A stretch of DNA of 64,000 nucleotides from a virus. The translations under genes and the position numbers were made by a program. The notes beneath the pieces are model-generated. The model was not told the DNA's origin and did not search any database. It worked only from the letters and a program-made list of their open reading frames with translations. Where the stretch lies: the IMG/VR virus record IMGVR_UViG_3300026484_000095, positions 45,820 to 109,819 of that record; one strand, 5' to 3'. Below are positions 16,893-25,808 of this stretch, piece by piece (position 1 is the stretch's first letter; each line of letters begins with the position of its first letter).

Positions 16893-18188
16893 ATGGAAGA
16901 TAAGTTACACAAACTGTGGTTAGATTATTTAAGAATTTGTGAGGAAAAAGGTTTCACTCCCACTCCTGAACAAGAGTGGAAAGAGAGTAACAGACATAGC
17001 TTAAAAGGTGTCAAGGTTGCTAAAACAAATAAAGATGATTTGCTAGAAGAACCATTAGAAGATATAGAACAAGATGAGCCTTTAGTTATTTCTGAGTCTA
17101 AACCTACTGGTAGTAGAGTAGATTTATACATAGCTAAAGTAAATGAAATACCTGAGCATAAGTTGATGGAAGTTGCTAAGTATCTTAATGTTACTGTTCA
17201 GTATTTTAGAGATAATGCTATATCTATCTTTGGAACTAATTCTAGTATAAGAAATGCTATCATTAAGGCTTATCACTCTTGTGATAATATCTTTTGTGCT
17301 AAAAACATCAATGAGAGAATACAGCTAAGATTGAGTAACCAACATTTAAAAGCTGATAAGGTAGTAGAGCATAAACCTGAACAGCGAGAAGTAGAGGTTA
17401 GAGAAGATAGTAAACCGTTACCAAAAGAAGATGTTAAAAGAGAGGTCAAAGCTGATATTGTAGATGAGTATTACTCTATACAAGAAGCTATAGATAAGCT
17501 ACAAATTCAGAGAGCTACTTTATTGTTATATATCCGAAGAGAAGATATAAAAGGTTCTGTTAAGGACGATAAAGTTCTTAAAGCTGATATTGACAAACGA
17601 TATAATGATTTAGTAGCCAAAGGTAAGCTAGGTAAATTAGGTCGTAAGAAATTTACTAAACAATCTTCTGATAGTGTTCCAACTAAAAAAACAAAAGAGC
17701 AGATAGAAGAGCCAAAAAAAGTAGAGGTTAGAGAAGAACCAACAGTGCAGAGAACTATTTTAGATAGTGAAACAGTAGAACTGGTTTATAAGTCTGTTCC
17801 TTTTTCAGTAGCACTTAAAGTGTTAGGTGTAACAATGTTCACCTTAGTAGCTCAAATTGAAAAAGGTATAATCAGAGCTGACTATGATTTAGGTTTAGTT
17901 TCTTATCAAGATATATTGAGTAAAGCCAAATATAATCTAACTAGAAAGAATTGTAAAGTTAATCCTGACTTTCAAAAGATGCTTGATGGAGCTAGTATAT
18001 CTCATTTAGAAGATAAAAAATATATAGTTAAAGATGTCCATACTGTTGTTGAGGAAGTCCATACTGAGAAAGTAGTGTATAAAGATAAGGTCGTAGTTGA
18101 TAAGAAGTTTACTAAGGCTTATAAAAAGTTAAGTAAGAGAAAACAGAGATATTTCTACCATAAGATAATGGCTGAAGTATTAAAGTGA
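16893..18188 (+). CDS. Putative DNA-binding protein with excisionase-like HTH segments
   Basis: 431 residues. After a 50-residue head shared with the preceding small protein, it contains two segments resembling MerR/excisionase-type helix-turn-helix domains: YYSIQEAIDKLQIQRATLLL plus YIRREDIKGS around residue 195, and KSVPFSVALKVLGVTMFTLV plus QIEKGIIRAD around residue 307. The rest is charged linker with a KVVYKDKVVV beta-rich part and a basic tail. A transcription or DNA-organising role is possible, but no family can be assigned. It is followed by a strong AAAGGAGGT site for the next gene. Confidence 0.55.
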   Translation: MEDKLHKLWLDYLRICEEKGFTPTPEQEWKESNRHSLKGVKVAKTNKDDLLEEPLEDIEQDEPLVISESKPTGSRVDLYIAKVNEIPEHKLMEVAKYLNVTVQYFRDNAISIFGTNSSIRNAIIKAYHSCDNIFCAKNINERIQLRLSNQHLKADKVVEHKPEQREVEVREDSKPLPKEDVKREVKADIVDEYYSIQEAIDKLQIQRATLLLYIRREDIKGSVKDDKVLKADIDKRYNDLVAKGKLGKLGRKKFTKQSSDSVPTKKTKEQIEEPKKVEVREEPTVQRTILDSETVELVYKSVPFSVALKVLGVTMFTLVAQIEKGIIRADYDLGLVSYQDILSKAKYNLTRKNCKVNPDFQKMLDGASISHLEDKKYIVKDVHTVVEEVHTEKVVYKDKVVVDKKFTKAYKKLSKRKQRYFYHKIMAEVLK

Positions 18189-18201
18189 AAGGAGGTCAAA
18201 A

Positions 18202-18384
18202 ATGCAACGAGAACAACCTGATACCTCATTCTTAACAGCTTGGGGTCAAGTTACAATGTCTAAAGAAGATAGTAAATTAGCTCAAGCGAACTTCACTAAA
18301 ACATTAGAAAAATGTACTCCAAAGTTCATTGCTAAAATGAAAAGCCATAATATGCAATGCACTAAAATTAAAGTAAAAAATTAA
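18202..18384 (+). CDS. Small hypothetical protein
   Basis: 60 residues with an excellent ribosome site (AAAGGAGGT, five bases before ATG). Not recognised; ends in a basic stretch with two Cys. Confidence 0.55.
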   Translation: MQREQPDTSFLTAWGQVTMSKEDSKLAQANFTKTLEKCTPKFIAKMKSHNMQCTKIKVKN

Positions 18385-18429
18385 TCCTCTTACTCTTATA
18401 TAGCTATATGATATTAAAAAGGTATAGCT

Positions 18430-18699
18430 ATGAGAGAATGGATTAGAAATCTACTATTTATAAATAAAACTTCAACAAATATTATCTTTATGGGTCAGTT
18501 TATCAAAGGTGGTCTTACAAAGAACTCTGATAAATTTAAAATAGATGAAATCAACCGTCTTAAAGATTTGATAAAAGATTGTTCATCTAACTTCAATGTA
18601 ATCCATAAAGTTTATAACTACATACAAAATAAATCTTATTATAAGGGCTGTCCTGTGTCTATCGTTGATGGTATAGTAATAGTGCAAAAGGCTGTCTAA
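18430..18699 (+). CDS. Small hypothetical protein
   Basis: 89 residues, not recognised. Its start codon lies at the edge of a palindromic ATAGCTAT repeat (18400-18407 and 18424-18431), with the ribosome site in the loop. Its stop is separated by one base from the SbcD start. Confidence 0.55.
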   Translation: MREWIRNLLFINKTSTNIIFMGQFIKGGLTKNSDKFKIDEINRLKDLIKDCSSNFNVIHKVYNYIQNKSYYKGCPVSIVDGIVIVQKAV

Positions 18700-18700
18700 T

Positions 18701-19717
18701 ATGGCAATTCGTAAAAAGGGATTGAAAGCAGACCTTAATGTAGGTGCTATATTTTTAAAAGACACTCATTTTAGATATGGCTTTAATGCTCCTAGTGGTA
18801 GAAAAGAAACATATTTTGAAGAGATAGACGATAAGGTAGATGATGTTATAGTTATCGGCAAAAAACAAAAATGTAAGACCTTAATTATATTGGGAGATGT
18901 ATTTGATATAAAACAACCTAGCCTATGGAGTTCTAAGGCTGTAAGAAAGACTCATAAAGTTTTAGCAAGGTTGAAATCTTGGTATGATAATATCTATACC
19001 ATAGCAGGTAATCACGATTTAATAGGTTCAGCAAGGAGTAATAAGAAAGATAGTATGTACTCTTATTTTGTTGAAGCAGGTCTGTTAAATGATATACACG
19101 GTAAATATATCAATCTTAGTGATAATGTTTATCTGACGGGATTAGATTTTAATAGTGATATTAAAGCTCTTAAAAGAGAGTTGAAACGAGTAAGTGCTGA
19201 AGCCAAGAAGTTAAAAATGAGGAACCCAAAAGCCAAGGTAATATGTGTATTTCACGAACATCTGATAGCACCTGAAGAGAGAGACAAAGTTTGGGGAGAC
19301 TCTTTTAATTATCGTTATGCAGTAGCAAATTATAAATATATAGATGTATTTTGTGCAGGTCATTACCATAAAGGGTATGCTACACAAATATACAGAGGTA
19401 AGATATTTATTAACCCATTTAATTTCAGTAGGTTAGCAAGAAGTCATTATACATTAGATGGTAGCCATATCCCTACTGCTGTTTATCTTAATATAAAAAC
19501 ATTTAAATATAAAGATATTCCTATTAAACATCTTCCATTTAACGATAGCATTAACATTGAGGAAATGCTACAAGAGGTAAGAGAGACTTTGGATATATCA
19601 AATTTTATAGATAATCTTGAGGATATAAACACTGATAGTGAGGTTAGCATTGATAATGTTTCAGACGAAGTTAAAGAAAAGATAAGCTATTACCTAGATA
19701 TAGCAAATAATAAATAA
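18701..19717 (+). CDS. SbcD/Mre11-like nuclease (gp47-like)
   Basis: 338-residue calcineurin-type metallo-phosphoesterase, partner of SbcC/Rad50 in double-strand end processing. Metal-ligand motifs appear in order: D21-T-H23 (usually DxH), LGDVFD, AGNHD, VFHEH and CAGHYHKG. The last part is a short cap and acidic tail. All five phosphodiesterase motifs are present, so the enzyme should be active. In T4-like phages gp46 and gp47 genes are neighbours; here the N-terminal SbcC half is 4 kb upstream and the C-terminal half 4 kb downstream. Confidence 0.9.
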   Translation: MAIRKKGLKADLNVGAIFLKDTHFRYGFNAPSGRKETYFEEIDDKVDDVIVIGKKQKCKTLIILGDVFDIKQPSLWSSKAVRKTHKVLARLKSWYDNIYTIAGNHDLIGSARSNKKDSMYSYFVEAGLLNDIHGKYINLSDNVYLTGLDFNSDIKALKRELKRVSAEAKKLKMRNPKAKVICVFHEHLIAPEERDKVWGDSFNYRYAVANYKYIDVFCAGHYHKGYATQIYRGKIFINPFNFSRLARSHYTLDGSHIPTAVYLNIKTFKYKDIPIKHLPFNDSINIEEMLQEVRETLDISNFIDNLEDINTDSEVSIDNVSDEVKEKISYYLDIANNK

Positions 19718-19727
19718 AGGTGTAATA

Positions 19728-20633
19728 ATGCGACAAACAATAAAAAGAAAAGTAGAACCAAAGTTATATGTATCTTATAGCTCTTTTAAAACTTTTAAGA
19801 ACTGTCCTGAGATGTATAATCAGCTTTTTATATTACCGAGAGAAGATACAGAGGATAAAGTTCCTTTCGACTCTTATGATGCAAGTGTAGGGACTGCCAT
19901 ACAGGCTATATTTGAGCATATAATCAATAAGAACATTGAATACACTGATACAGATAAGTTTCATAAGAAGATACAAGATGATATATTCACTCTATCAGAT
20001 ATGCTTATCCCTATTGATAGATATTCTTTTGAGAACTCAAAGGTTTATGTTGATGATAATCATATAGTTACAAAGTTTAGTAAATTTGCAGTAGATACCT
20101 CTGAGAAGTCTTTAAAAGCTGTAAGGCAAAGATTTATATTAGATGTGCTTAAAATGTATCACAAACCTCTTAAAAAGATGTCTAGCTTATATGATTTATC
20201 TAAAATGAGTTCAGAAATTAAAATGAAAAAAGAGTATAAAGATTTTACCCTTATAGGTACATTAGATTTCGTTTACTTCAATGAAAAAGGCTCTATTGAT
20301 ATAATAGATGGTAAAAAGCAGTATAACCCTGCTTGGATAGATGATGAGCAATTAAGAATATATACTTTGTTAGCTAAACATCATTATAAATTAAAGGTTA
20401 GAAAGACTGGCTTTTGGGATTGGAGTTCAAACAAATTGATAAACAGACCTTTTACAGAAAAAGAATTATTAAACACTTTAGAATCTCTTTTAGACTTTAA
20501 AGTTAAATTAGATAAAGCTAAGGTTACCAATAAATTTCGCAGAAAAGTGGGCTTCCATTGTAGATGGTGTCCTATTCAAGAGCAATGTCCTAATAACAAG
20601 AAAGAGACTGTTGATGGTCTTGTATCTTTTTAA
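19728..20633 (+). CDS. RecB/Cas4-like PD-(D/E)xK exonuclease with Fe-S cysteines
   Basis: 301 residues. The nuclease core is GTLDFVYF...IDIIDGKKQ (D, then D-G-K) followed by the QLRIYT helix. Cys26 near the N terminus (FKNCPEMYN) and a C-terminal C278-x2-C281-x5-C287 cluster form the four-cysteine iron-sulfur arrangement of Cas4, AddB and related phage nucleases. It would resect DNA ends to make single strands for RecA. It follows the SbcD gene by 10 bases, which fits a recombination operon. Confidence 0.82.
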   Translation: MRQTIKRKVEPKLYVSYSSFKTFKNCPEMYNQLFILPREDTEDKVPFDSYDASVGTAIQAIFEHIINKNIEYTDTDKFHKKIQDDIFTLSDMLIPIDRYSFENSKVYVDDNHIVTKFSKFAVDTSEKSLKAVRQRFILDVLKMYHKPLKKMSSLYDLSKMSSEIKMKKEYKDFTLIGTLDFVYFNEKGSIDIIDGKKQYNPAWIDDEQLRIYTLLAKHHYKLKVRKTGFWDWSSNKLINRPFTEKELLNTLESLLDFKVKLDKAKVTNKFRRKVGFHCRWCPIQEQCPNNKKETVDGLVSF

Positions 20634-20885
20634 ATGGATTTAATTATGACTATTAGATATGAGGGAAGTCTGAGATACACTCTGTGCTTCCTATCAGGAT
20701 TAGAGGTAGAAGTATCTGAGCAAGACTTGGATGATTTTAGAGATGATATAATCAGTAATGAGATAGAGAATTATGCTTCTTTACTAGATTTATATGAGGA
20801 TACGAAAATTAAGTTAGCCAAAGTTAGAAAGGCTAATAGGAGACTTCGTAGATTATGTAAGTCTAAAAAGAAGAAAGGAAGTTAA
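20634..20885 (+). CDS. Small hypothetical protein
   Basis: 83 residues from the ATG touching the previous stop (20634); an ATG at 20646 is an equally possible start. Acidic front half and basic C terminus (RRLRRLCKSKKKKGS). Not recognised. Confidence 0.55.
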   Translation: MDLIMTIRYEGSLRYTLCFLSGLEVEVSEQDLDDFRDDIISNEIENYASLLDLYEDTKIKLAKVRKANRRLRRLCKSKKKKGS

Positions 20886-20886
20886 T

Positions 20887-21192
20887 ATGCCACCTATTAG
20901 AAAAAAAGTCAAGAGAAAAGCACCCTCTAGTCAAGCTACAAAAGATGTAAAAATTGATGAAGAAGATATAATCTCAAAACTGGAAAAGCTCTCCAAAAAG
21001 AAAGACTCTCTCGTTAAAGAGATTTCTAAGATGGAAGTAGAGTATGAGAACCTACAAGCTGAGTATGACGAGATTGGTGCTGTGATGGAAGAGAAGTTCG
21101 GAACAACTGATTTAGACAAGCTCCAAAAGATTAAAGAGAAAATGCTAAGGGACGCTGATAAACTTTTAAAGGAGGTAGAAGATGAAAGCTAA
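20887..21192 (+). CDS. Small coiled-coil protein
   Basis: 101 residues, basic head (PPIRKKVKRKAP) then a long Glu/Lys/Leu coiled coil. Function unknown; it overlaps the next small gene by 11 bases. Confidence 0.6.
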   Translation: MPPIRKKVKRKAPSSQATKDVKIDEEDIISKLEKLSKKKDSLVKEISKMEVEYENLQAEYDEIGAVMEEKFGTTDLDKLQKIKEKMLRDADKLLKEVEDES

Positions 21193-21325
21193 GGAACTAA
21201 TCCAAGCATTACAAGAGCTAGATGAAGATACTGAAATTGAAGTAATGGTTGATGGCGAAATAGTAGGAATAGTGGTCGGTTGTTTAGATGACCCTGATGG
21301 ACCTTATATTGAAGTAGGAGAGTAG
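21182..21325 (+). CDS. Very small acidic protein
   Basis: 47 residues (MKAKELIQALQELDEDTEIE...), overlapping the previous gene and preceded by AAAGGAGG, the best ribosome site nearby. It resembles short phage proteins with a helix followed by a beta hairpin (EVMVDGEIVGIVVG). Function unknown. Confidence 0.6.
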   Translation: MKAKELIQALQELDEDTEIEVMVDGEIVGIVVGCLDDPDGPYIEVGE

Positions 21326-21329
21326 TTTT

Positions 21330-21485
21330 ATGGCAAAATATCTAAAAGAACACGGAGAAAGAGTGTCTTTTCAAGGTGACGAAGTAAGAGTTGATACTAA
21401 GGGTCGTCTATACATCTTTGTAGATGGTAAAAAGACTTATGTTAAAAAAGTAAATGGAATTATACATTTTAAAGGAGAGTCATAA
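21330..21485 (+). CDS. Very small beta-rich protein
   Basis: 51 residues from the ATG four bases after the previous stop; its TAA overlaps the next ATG by one base. Predicted to be a beta sheet (ERVSFQGDEVRVD, RLYIFVDGKKTYV). Function unknown; the tight packing supports that it is real. Confidence 0.5.
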   Translation: MAKYLKEHGERVSFQGDEVRVDTKGRLYIFVDGKKTYVKKVNGIIHFKGES

Positions 21486-22696
21486 TGGCAAACAATGAAC
21501 CAAGAAGAAGAAAAAGAAGAGTACCTAAATCAAGTGCTACAAAAACAAGTCAAGCAGGAACAGATTTAAGAGAAACACCTGCTAATGTAAATACAGATGG
21601 TGCAGAAGCAACTCATACAGTTTCAGTTAATAAAGATTATGGAGATAGTGCGATATTCACTCTTTCTAAAAATCAGTTAGCTCAAATTGTAAAAGCAATG
21701 AAACCTGTTGTAAGAGAAGATAAGTTCAGATTTGAGATTGGAACTGATGGTGATATTACTGTTTCAGTAGATGAGCAAGGCTTTATCTTATGTATCAAAT
21801 TGGGAACAACTGATGTTCAGGCTGATAAACCTTTCGTGTTCTATATGGATAAGTCAGTTCTCAGTCGTATCACTTCTGTTGTTGCAGATGAGATTAAATT
21901 CAATATGACAAAAGAGACTATGTCTATTGAGGTTGGTGGAACTGATATTAATCTAGGTCTATCTATTGAAGATGTAGAACCTGATATTTCATATTCAGCA
22001 GGTGTAACGGAAACAAAGTCAAGTGAGTGGTTACTGGATATTTTAAATAGAATATCTGTATCAAAAACAGCAAATGCACCATTAGCAAGTGTAATGTATT
22101 TTGGTGAAAACATCAAATACGGTTCTAAGAAAAATACATCTCTTATTAAAGATGGTCTATCTAAGACTAAAGCAGGGCTAGTACCTGAGTTCGTGCTGTA
22201 TCTGAAAAATATTGCTTCACTAGGCGATAATGTAGATTTCATTCTTGATGAAAAAGGTGGCAACTTTGTAGTTAAAGCTGATAATGTTTTCTATAAGACA
22301 AAACTGGTTAAAAACAAATTCCCCGTAGATATTAAGAAAGACCTCATTGATAATATGGAAGTTGAAGCAAACGGGGAGTTCAGCTCAAGTCCAATCCTTA
22401 TAAGTTTAGATAAACTGTCAATCCCTCTTATCGGTGCAGATAATGCCGAGTTAAATATGACTTTTAGTGAAGATGACCAAGAGGTTGAAGTCTTTGTTAA
22501 TAGTATAGGAAATCAAGCAAGTAAAGATACTTGGACGGCAGGTGTATTAGAGGGCGATGCAAGTGGTGTCCTTGATTTATACCACCTGATGAGTTCGTTA
22601 AGTGTAATGGACGATGATATTAAAATATCTATGTATAAATCTTTCGTATTGTTAGAGGACTCTAAACAGTATCTTCTGTTAAGTAAATATCTCTAA
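21485..22696 (+). CDS. Probable sliding clamp-like processivity factor
   Basis: 403 residues with a disordered basic head (1-50) and then repeating beta-alpha-beta units such as IFTLSKNQLAQIVKAMKP, FVFYMDKSVLSRITSV and IVKADNV-type strands, ending in SLSVMDDDIKISMYKSFVLL and YLLLSKYL. This pattern, and the ending in a hydrophobic strand, resembles DnaN/gp45 clamps. A clamp is expected because a DnaX-like loader is encoded at 44678. The identification is by overall pattern, not by a diagnostic motif. Confidence 0.45.
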   Translation: MANNEPRRRKRRVPKSSATKTSQAGTDLRETPANVNTDGAEATHTVSVNKDYGDSAIFTLSKNQLAQIVKAMKPVVREDKFRFEIGTDGDITVSVDEQGFILCIKLGTTDVQADKPFVFYMDKSVLSRITSVVADEIKFNMTKETMSIEVGGTDINLGLSIEDVEPDISYSAGVTETKSSEWLLDILNRISVSKTANAPLASVMYFGENIKYGSKKNTSLIKDGLSKTKAGLVPEFVLYLKNIASLGDNVDFILDEKGGNFVVKADNVFYKTKLVKNKFPVDIKKDLIDNMEVEANGEFSSSPILISLDKLSIPLIGADNAELNMTFSEDDQEVEVFVNSIGNQASKDTWTAGVLEGDASGVLDLYHLMSSLSVMDDDIKISMYKSFVLLEDSKQYLLLSKYL

Positions 22697-22704
22697 CCTC
22701 CTTA

Positions 22705-22730
22705 TAAGAGTGGGATTACCCCTGCTCTTA
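22705..22730 (+). terminator. Hairpin after the clamp-like gene
   Basis: TAAGAG...GGG pairs with CCC...CTCTTA about ten bases after the stop codon; only a short AT-rich tail follows. A second small stem, CTAAAAG/CTTTTAG, lies at 22748-22767. Confidence 0.4.
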
Positions 22731-22788
22731 GTTAATAATTTCCCCTACTAAAAGGTATATCTTTTAGATTAGATTAAAAAGGTATATT

Positions 22789-23229
22789 ATGAATAATCCA
22801 ATAATTCCACAAACTGCAAGTGTTAATTCTCCATCTATTGATAATCAAAGAGCTTTATCGTTATCTATGAACCATAGTGTCAATATAGCCAAGGACAATG
22901 ATACAACTGTGGTCTTTGTTTCAAATTTTGATATGCTTAATAGAATAAAAGAGCTAGATGGTGAACTCAACAAATACAGAGGTCAAGTGTTCGGTAAAGA
23001 CTGGGTAAAAGAAAAGCCCTCTAAGTATCAAACAGATGAGCTAACCTTACAATTAAAAGCTTTACAATCTTTTGAAATACCCGTAGTATTGAAAGCTATA
23101 CCAAATCCTGAAAAAGATATTGTTGAAGCTCTTATTGTACCCGAAGATGGCTATAAAATATCTTATTATGAAGACGCCTCTCGTCTTGGTATGGTTTATC
23201 AATTTAAAAGGATAGACAATGCAAGTTAA
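22789..23229 (+). CDS. Hypothetical protein
   Basis: 146 residues, not recognised. Polar N terminus and a predicted alpha/beta C-terminal half (VVLKAIPNPEKDIVEALIVP). First gene after a hairpin-containing 92-bp gap, so probably the start of a new transcript. Confidence 0.6.
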   Translation: MNNPIIPQTASVNSPSIDNQRALSLSMNHSVNIAKDNDTTVVFVSNFDMLNRIKELDGELNKYRGQVFGKDWVKEKPSKYQTDELTLQLKALQSFEIPVVLKAIPNPEKDIVEALIVPEDGYKISYYEDASRLGMVYQFKRIDNAS

Positions 23230-23452
23230 TATATTAAGAAAGATATTATCTGCTGTTTGTCCTATTATCTTTGTAGATAAGTTAAAAGGGGGATGTTTAA
23301 TACGAAAGAGGTTATTACATAAAGGCTACCAAGTGTCAAAGATTGATTATTTAGATAATGGGAAAACAATAATGGTAACTTGGATAGATGATTGTCCTAA
23401 TTGGGATTCGGTGTTAGAAACTATTAATATAGGAGGTAAATATGAAGTATGA
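23219..23452 (+). CDS. Small hypothetical protein
   Basis: 77 residues, overlapping its neighbours by 11 bases on each side, with AAAGGATA upstream. Not recognised. Confidence 0.5.
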   Translation: MQVNILRKILSAVCPIIFVDKLKGGCLIRKRLLHKGYQVSKIDYLDNGKTIMVTWIDDCPNWDSVLETINIGGKYEV

Positions 23453-24041
23453 TAAAGTGATGATAGAGACTGCTCGTATATGGGCTGAACAAAGTTATTG
23501 TAAAAGACGAAAAGTGGGTGCTGTTGTAGGTAAAGAGGGTCGTATCTTAGCAACTGGTTATAATGGAACTATATCAGGTTTAAAAAATGAGTGCGAAGAT
23601 GTTTTTTACAAGTGTCCAAACTGTGGTAATAGTGCCGATGAAAGACAACATTTAATAGCCAACCCTATTATAGACCATTATAAAATCCCTTTCGGTCAAA
23701 AGGTATCTTTAAATTGTAGTAAATGTAATGAACCTCTAATAGTAGGGCAAGGCAACTATCATTACAGTATTGATGTTATTGAGGATAAAATCGTAAAGGA
23801 ATCTATAACAAATGATTTTACAGTCCACGCAGAGCAGAATGTTATATCTTATTGTGCCAAACAAGGGATACCTCTAAATGGTGCTACAATGTATATAACT
23901 ACAAGTCCTTGTAAGCAATGTGCTAAACTGATAGCTCAAAGTGGTATCACAAGAGTTGCTTATATTGAGAAGTATAAGGACACATCAGGTTTGGATTTTT
24001 TAGGTGAGTTGGGAATAGAGACTAAACAAATAAAGGTTTGA
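23442..24041 (+). CDS. dCMP deaminase with an inserted zinc-ribbon
   Basis: Converts dCMP to dUMP, the substrate for thymidylate synthesis. The catalytic zinc motif is VHAEQN with the later TSPCKQCAKL. The N terminus (IWAEQSYCKRRKVGAVVGK) is the usual one. Between them, about residues 50-100, is an insertion with CPNCGN and CSKCNE, a second zinc ribbon as found in several large-phage and ComEB-type enzymes. Length is 199 residues. It starts behind AGGAGGT. Confidence 0.9.
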   Translation: MKYDKVMIETARIWAEQSYCKRRKVGAVVGKEGRILATGYNGTISGLKNECEDVFYKCPNCGNSADERQHLIANPIIDHYKIPFGQKVSLNCSKCNEPLIVGQGNYHYSIDVIEDKIVKESITNDFTVHAEQNVISYCAKQGIPLNGATMYITTSPCKQCAKLIAQSGITRVAYIEKYKDTSGLDFLGELGIETKQIKV

Positions 24042-24042
24042 T

Positions 24043-24651
24043 ATGAGTTCAGAATATGTTAATAAGCAGTTGGATATGCTCACTGCAAAACAATCGGTAT
24101 TAAAAGATGATATTGTAAGGCTAGAAGATGAGAATAAGTCCTTAACTAATGATATTGTTATATTAGAACAAGTCAATACTTTCTTCTCTTCACAAGTAGA
24201 ACAGAAGATAAGTTCCATTAAGAGTAAAATAGAGACCTTAGTTAATTCAGGGTTGGAGCATATCTTCGGTGATGATATAAAACTGGAAATAACAAGCTCT
24301 ATTAAGTATTCTAAGACTACATTCTCTCTTAGGATAAATAACAATGGTGTTATAGGGTTAGGTAAGACACACGGTGGTGGTGTGTTGTCAGTAGTTGCAT
24401 TTATATTAAAAGTAGTCATAACTCTGCTTACAGATAAAAGAAAGTTTTTAATATTTGATGAGAGCTTATCAATGGTATCAGTTCATTATCAACCCAAAGT
24501 TTCATCATTTATAAGGCAATTATGTGATGATTTAGGCTTTACAATTTTGCTTATATCTCATCAACCTATTTTAGGAGAGAAAGCAAAACATATCTACCAA
24601 GTAGGTAAAAAAGGTTCTTACACTTCCTTAAAGGAAATTAGAAATGATTGA
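24043..24651 (+). CDS. SbcC/Rad50-like ATPase, C-terminal half
   Basis: 202 residues. It begins with a coiled coil (about 1-70), followed by the ABC signature region LGKTHGGGVLSVVAFI, Walker B KFLIFDESLS and the His switch ILLISHQPIL. There is no Walker A. This is the part missing from the 13925 protein, which has Walker A and the zinc hook. Together they make a complete Rad50-type ATPase. The coiled coil here is much shorter than in the N half, so the pairing may be asymmetric. A stand-alone SMC-like fragment with another partner is possible. Confidence 0.78.
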   Translation: MSSEYVNKQLDMLTAKQSVLKDDIVRLEDENKSLTNDIVILEQVNTFFSSQVEQKISSIKSKIETLVNSGLEHIFGDDIKLEITSSIKYSKTTFSLRINNNGVIGLGKTHGGGVLSVVAFILKVVITLLTDKRKFLIFDESLSMVSVHYQPKVSSFIRQLCDDLGFTILLISHQPILGEKAKHIYQVGKKGSYTSLKEIRND

Positions 24652-24654
24652 GTT

Positions 24655-24680
24655 CTTATAACCTAATCAAAGGTTATAAG
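24655..24680 (+). terminator. Perfect 9-bp hairpin after the SbcC C half
   Basis: CTTATAACC (24655-24663) pairs with GGTTATAAG (24672-24680) just after the stop. There is no U-run after it. A further AGGTT at 24715-24719 could form an alternative pairing with AACCT, as in an attenuator. Confidence 0.4.
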
Positions 24681-24730
24681 GGAATCAGGTACTTCCTATA
24701 TAATGTATCATAATTAAAGGTTAATAAGAG

Positions 24731-25114
24731 ATGATAGAAGTAATACAACGAAATGACAAAATAGACAAGTTTGATGAGTTAGATATTCTAACAGAATACC
24801 ATAACACTGATTATGGATTTACAATAGAAACCAGAGCTAATCTAATAGATAAAGACTTTACAAAATCTATTGCTATTTTGAACAATGCTGTAACTTTGCT
24901 TATAGATTCAATAGCAAAAGATGACGAGGATTTTCTAAATAAGATTATATACACTTACAATGATAAAGCTATGTTTATGTATATTGATACAAACAAAGAC
25001 AACCCTAAATTGCCAATCTTCTTAGGTAAGAAATACTCTAATATAGGGTTCATCAGGAAATTAGCTGTAAACTTATCAGGTCAGTTTGGGAAATCAATTA
25101 AAGTGTATGTTTAG
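24731..25114 (+). CDS. Hypothetical protein
   Basis: 127 residues, not recognised, alpha/beta and acidic. Precedes the primase gene by 14 bases. Confidence 0.6.
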   Translation: MIEVIQRNDKIDKFDELDILTEYHNTDYGFTIETRANLIDKDFTKSIAILNNAVTLLIDSIAKDDEDFLNKIIYTYNDKAMFMYIDTNKDNPKLPIFLGKKYSNIGFIRKLAVNLSGQFGKSIKVYV

Positions 25115-25128
25115 AGGTCATTTAAGCT

Positions 25129-25761
25129 ATGAACATATCATTAATCAAAAAAGCTTATAGACTATCTCAAAAGCATAAAAAAATCGTTAATACCTATCTT
25201 AAATCGAGAGGGTTGAAGAACTCTAAGATTAAGCCAATAGGTTATCTTCCATATTTTGAGATGAACAACTTTAAGATAGTGGATAGTATTCTTATCCCTA
25301 TATTAGATATTGAAGCTAACATAATGGGCTTTGAGACTAGAAGCTTAAAAACAGATGCAAAGGTTAGATATAATAAGGTCTTTACAGATGAAGAGCTTTT
25401 TATACCTCAATATGGGTTAAGAAATCCTAACTTCACAAGTGAGTATGTTATATTAACAGAGGGAGCTTTTGATACAGAGACCCTTATCCAATTAGGTTAT
25501 AATAGTGTAAGTGGTTTAAGAGCTTCAATGCCTAGTGCATTACTTCACTTCTTAGCTGTATTCTTTGATAAAATCATCATAGCATTAGATAATGATAAAT
25601 CGGGTATTAACAATACTAGGAGGATTATTCAGTTTTATAGTCGTTATTACCCTGATTTAGATATAGAAGTTTTGGAGTATAAAGGTAAGGATATTAACCT
25701 TGCAAAGCAGAAGTATATAAAAACATTGAGAAGTAGCTTAAAGAAAATTATCGTAAGTTGA
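25129..25761 (+). CDS. DnaG-type primase catalytic (TOPRIM) protein
   Basis: 210 residues, covering only the RNA polymerase core of DnaG: the N-terminal DnaG-fold strands (SILIPILDIEANIMGFETRS), TOPRIM motif E as LTEGAFDT and the metal-binding ALDNDKSGI. The N-terminal zinc-binding domain and the C-terminal helicase-interaction domain are absent. It would synthesise RNA primers, but may need a separate zinc or helicase partner. The stop overlaps a short stretch before the next gene. Confidence 0.8.
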   Translation: MNISLIKKAYRLSQKHKKIVNTYLKSRGLKNSKIKPIGYLPYFEMNNFKIVDSILIPILDIEANIMGFETRSLKTDAKVRYNKVFTDEELFIPQYGLRNPNFTSEYVILTEGAFDTETLIQLGYNSVSGLRASMPSALLHFLAVFFDKIIIALDNDKSGINNTRRIIQFYSRYYPDLDIEVLEYKGKDINLAKQKYIKTLRSSLKKIIVS

Positions 25762-25808
25762 TAAATGGTTGCACTCATTGGTATATAAAAATTAAAAGGA
25801 GATATGGT

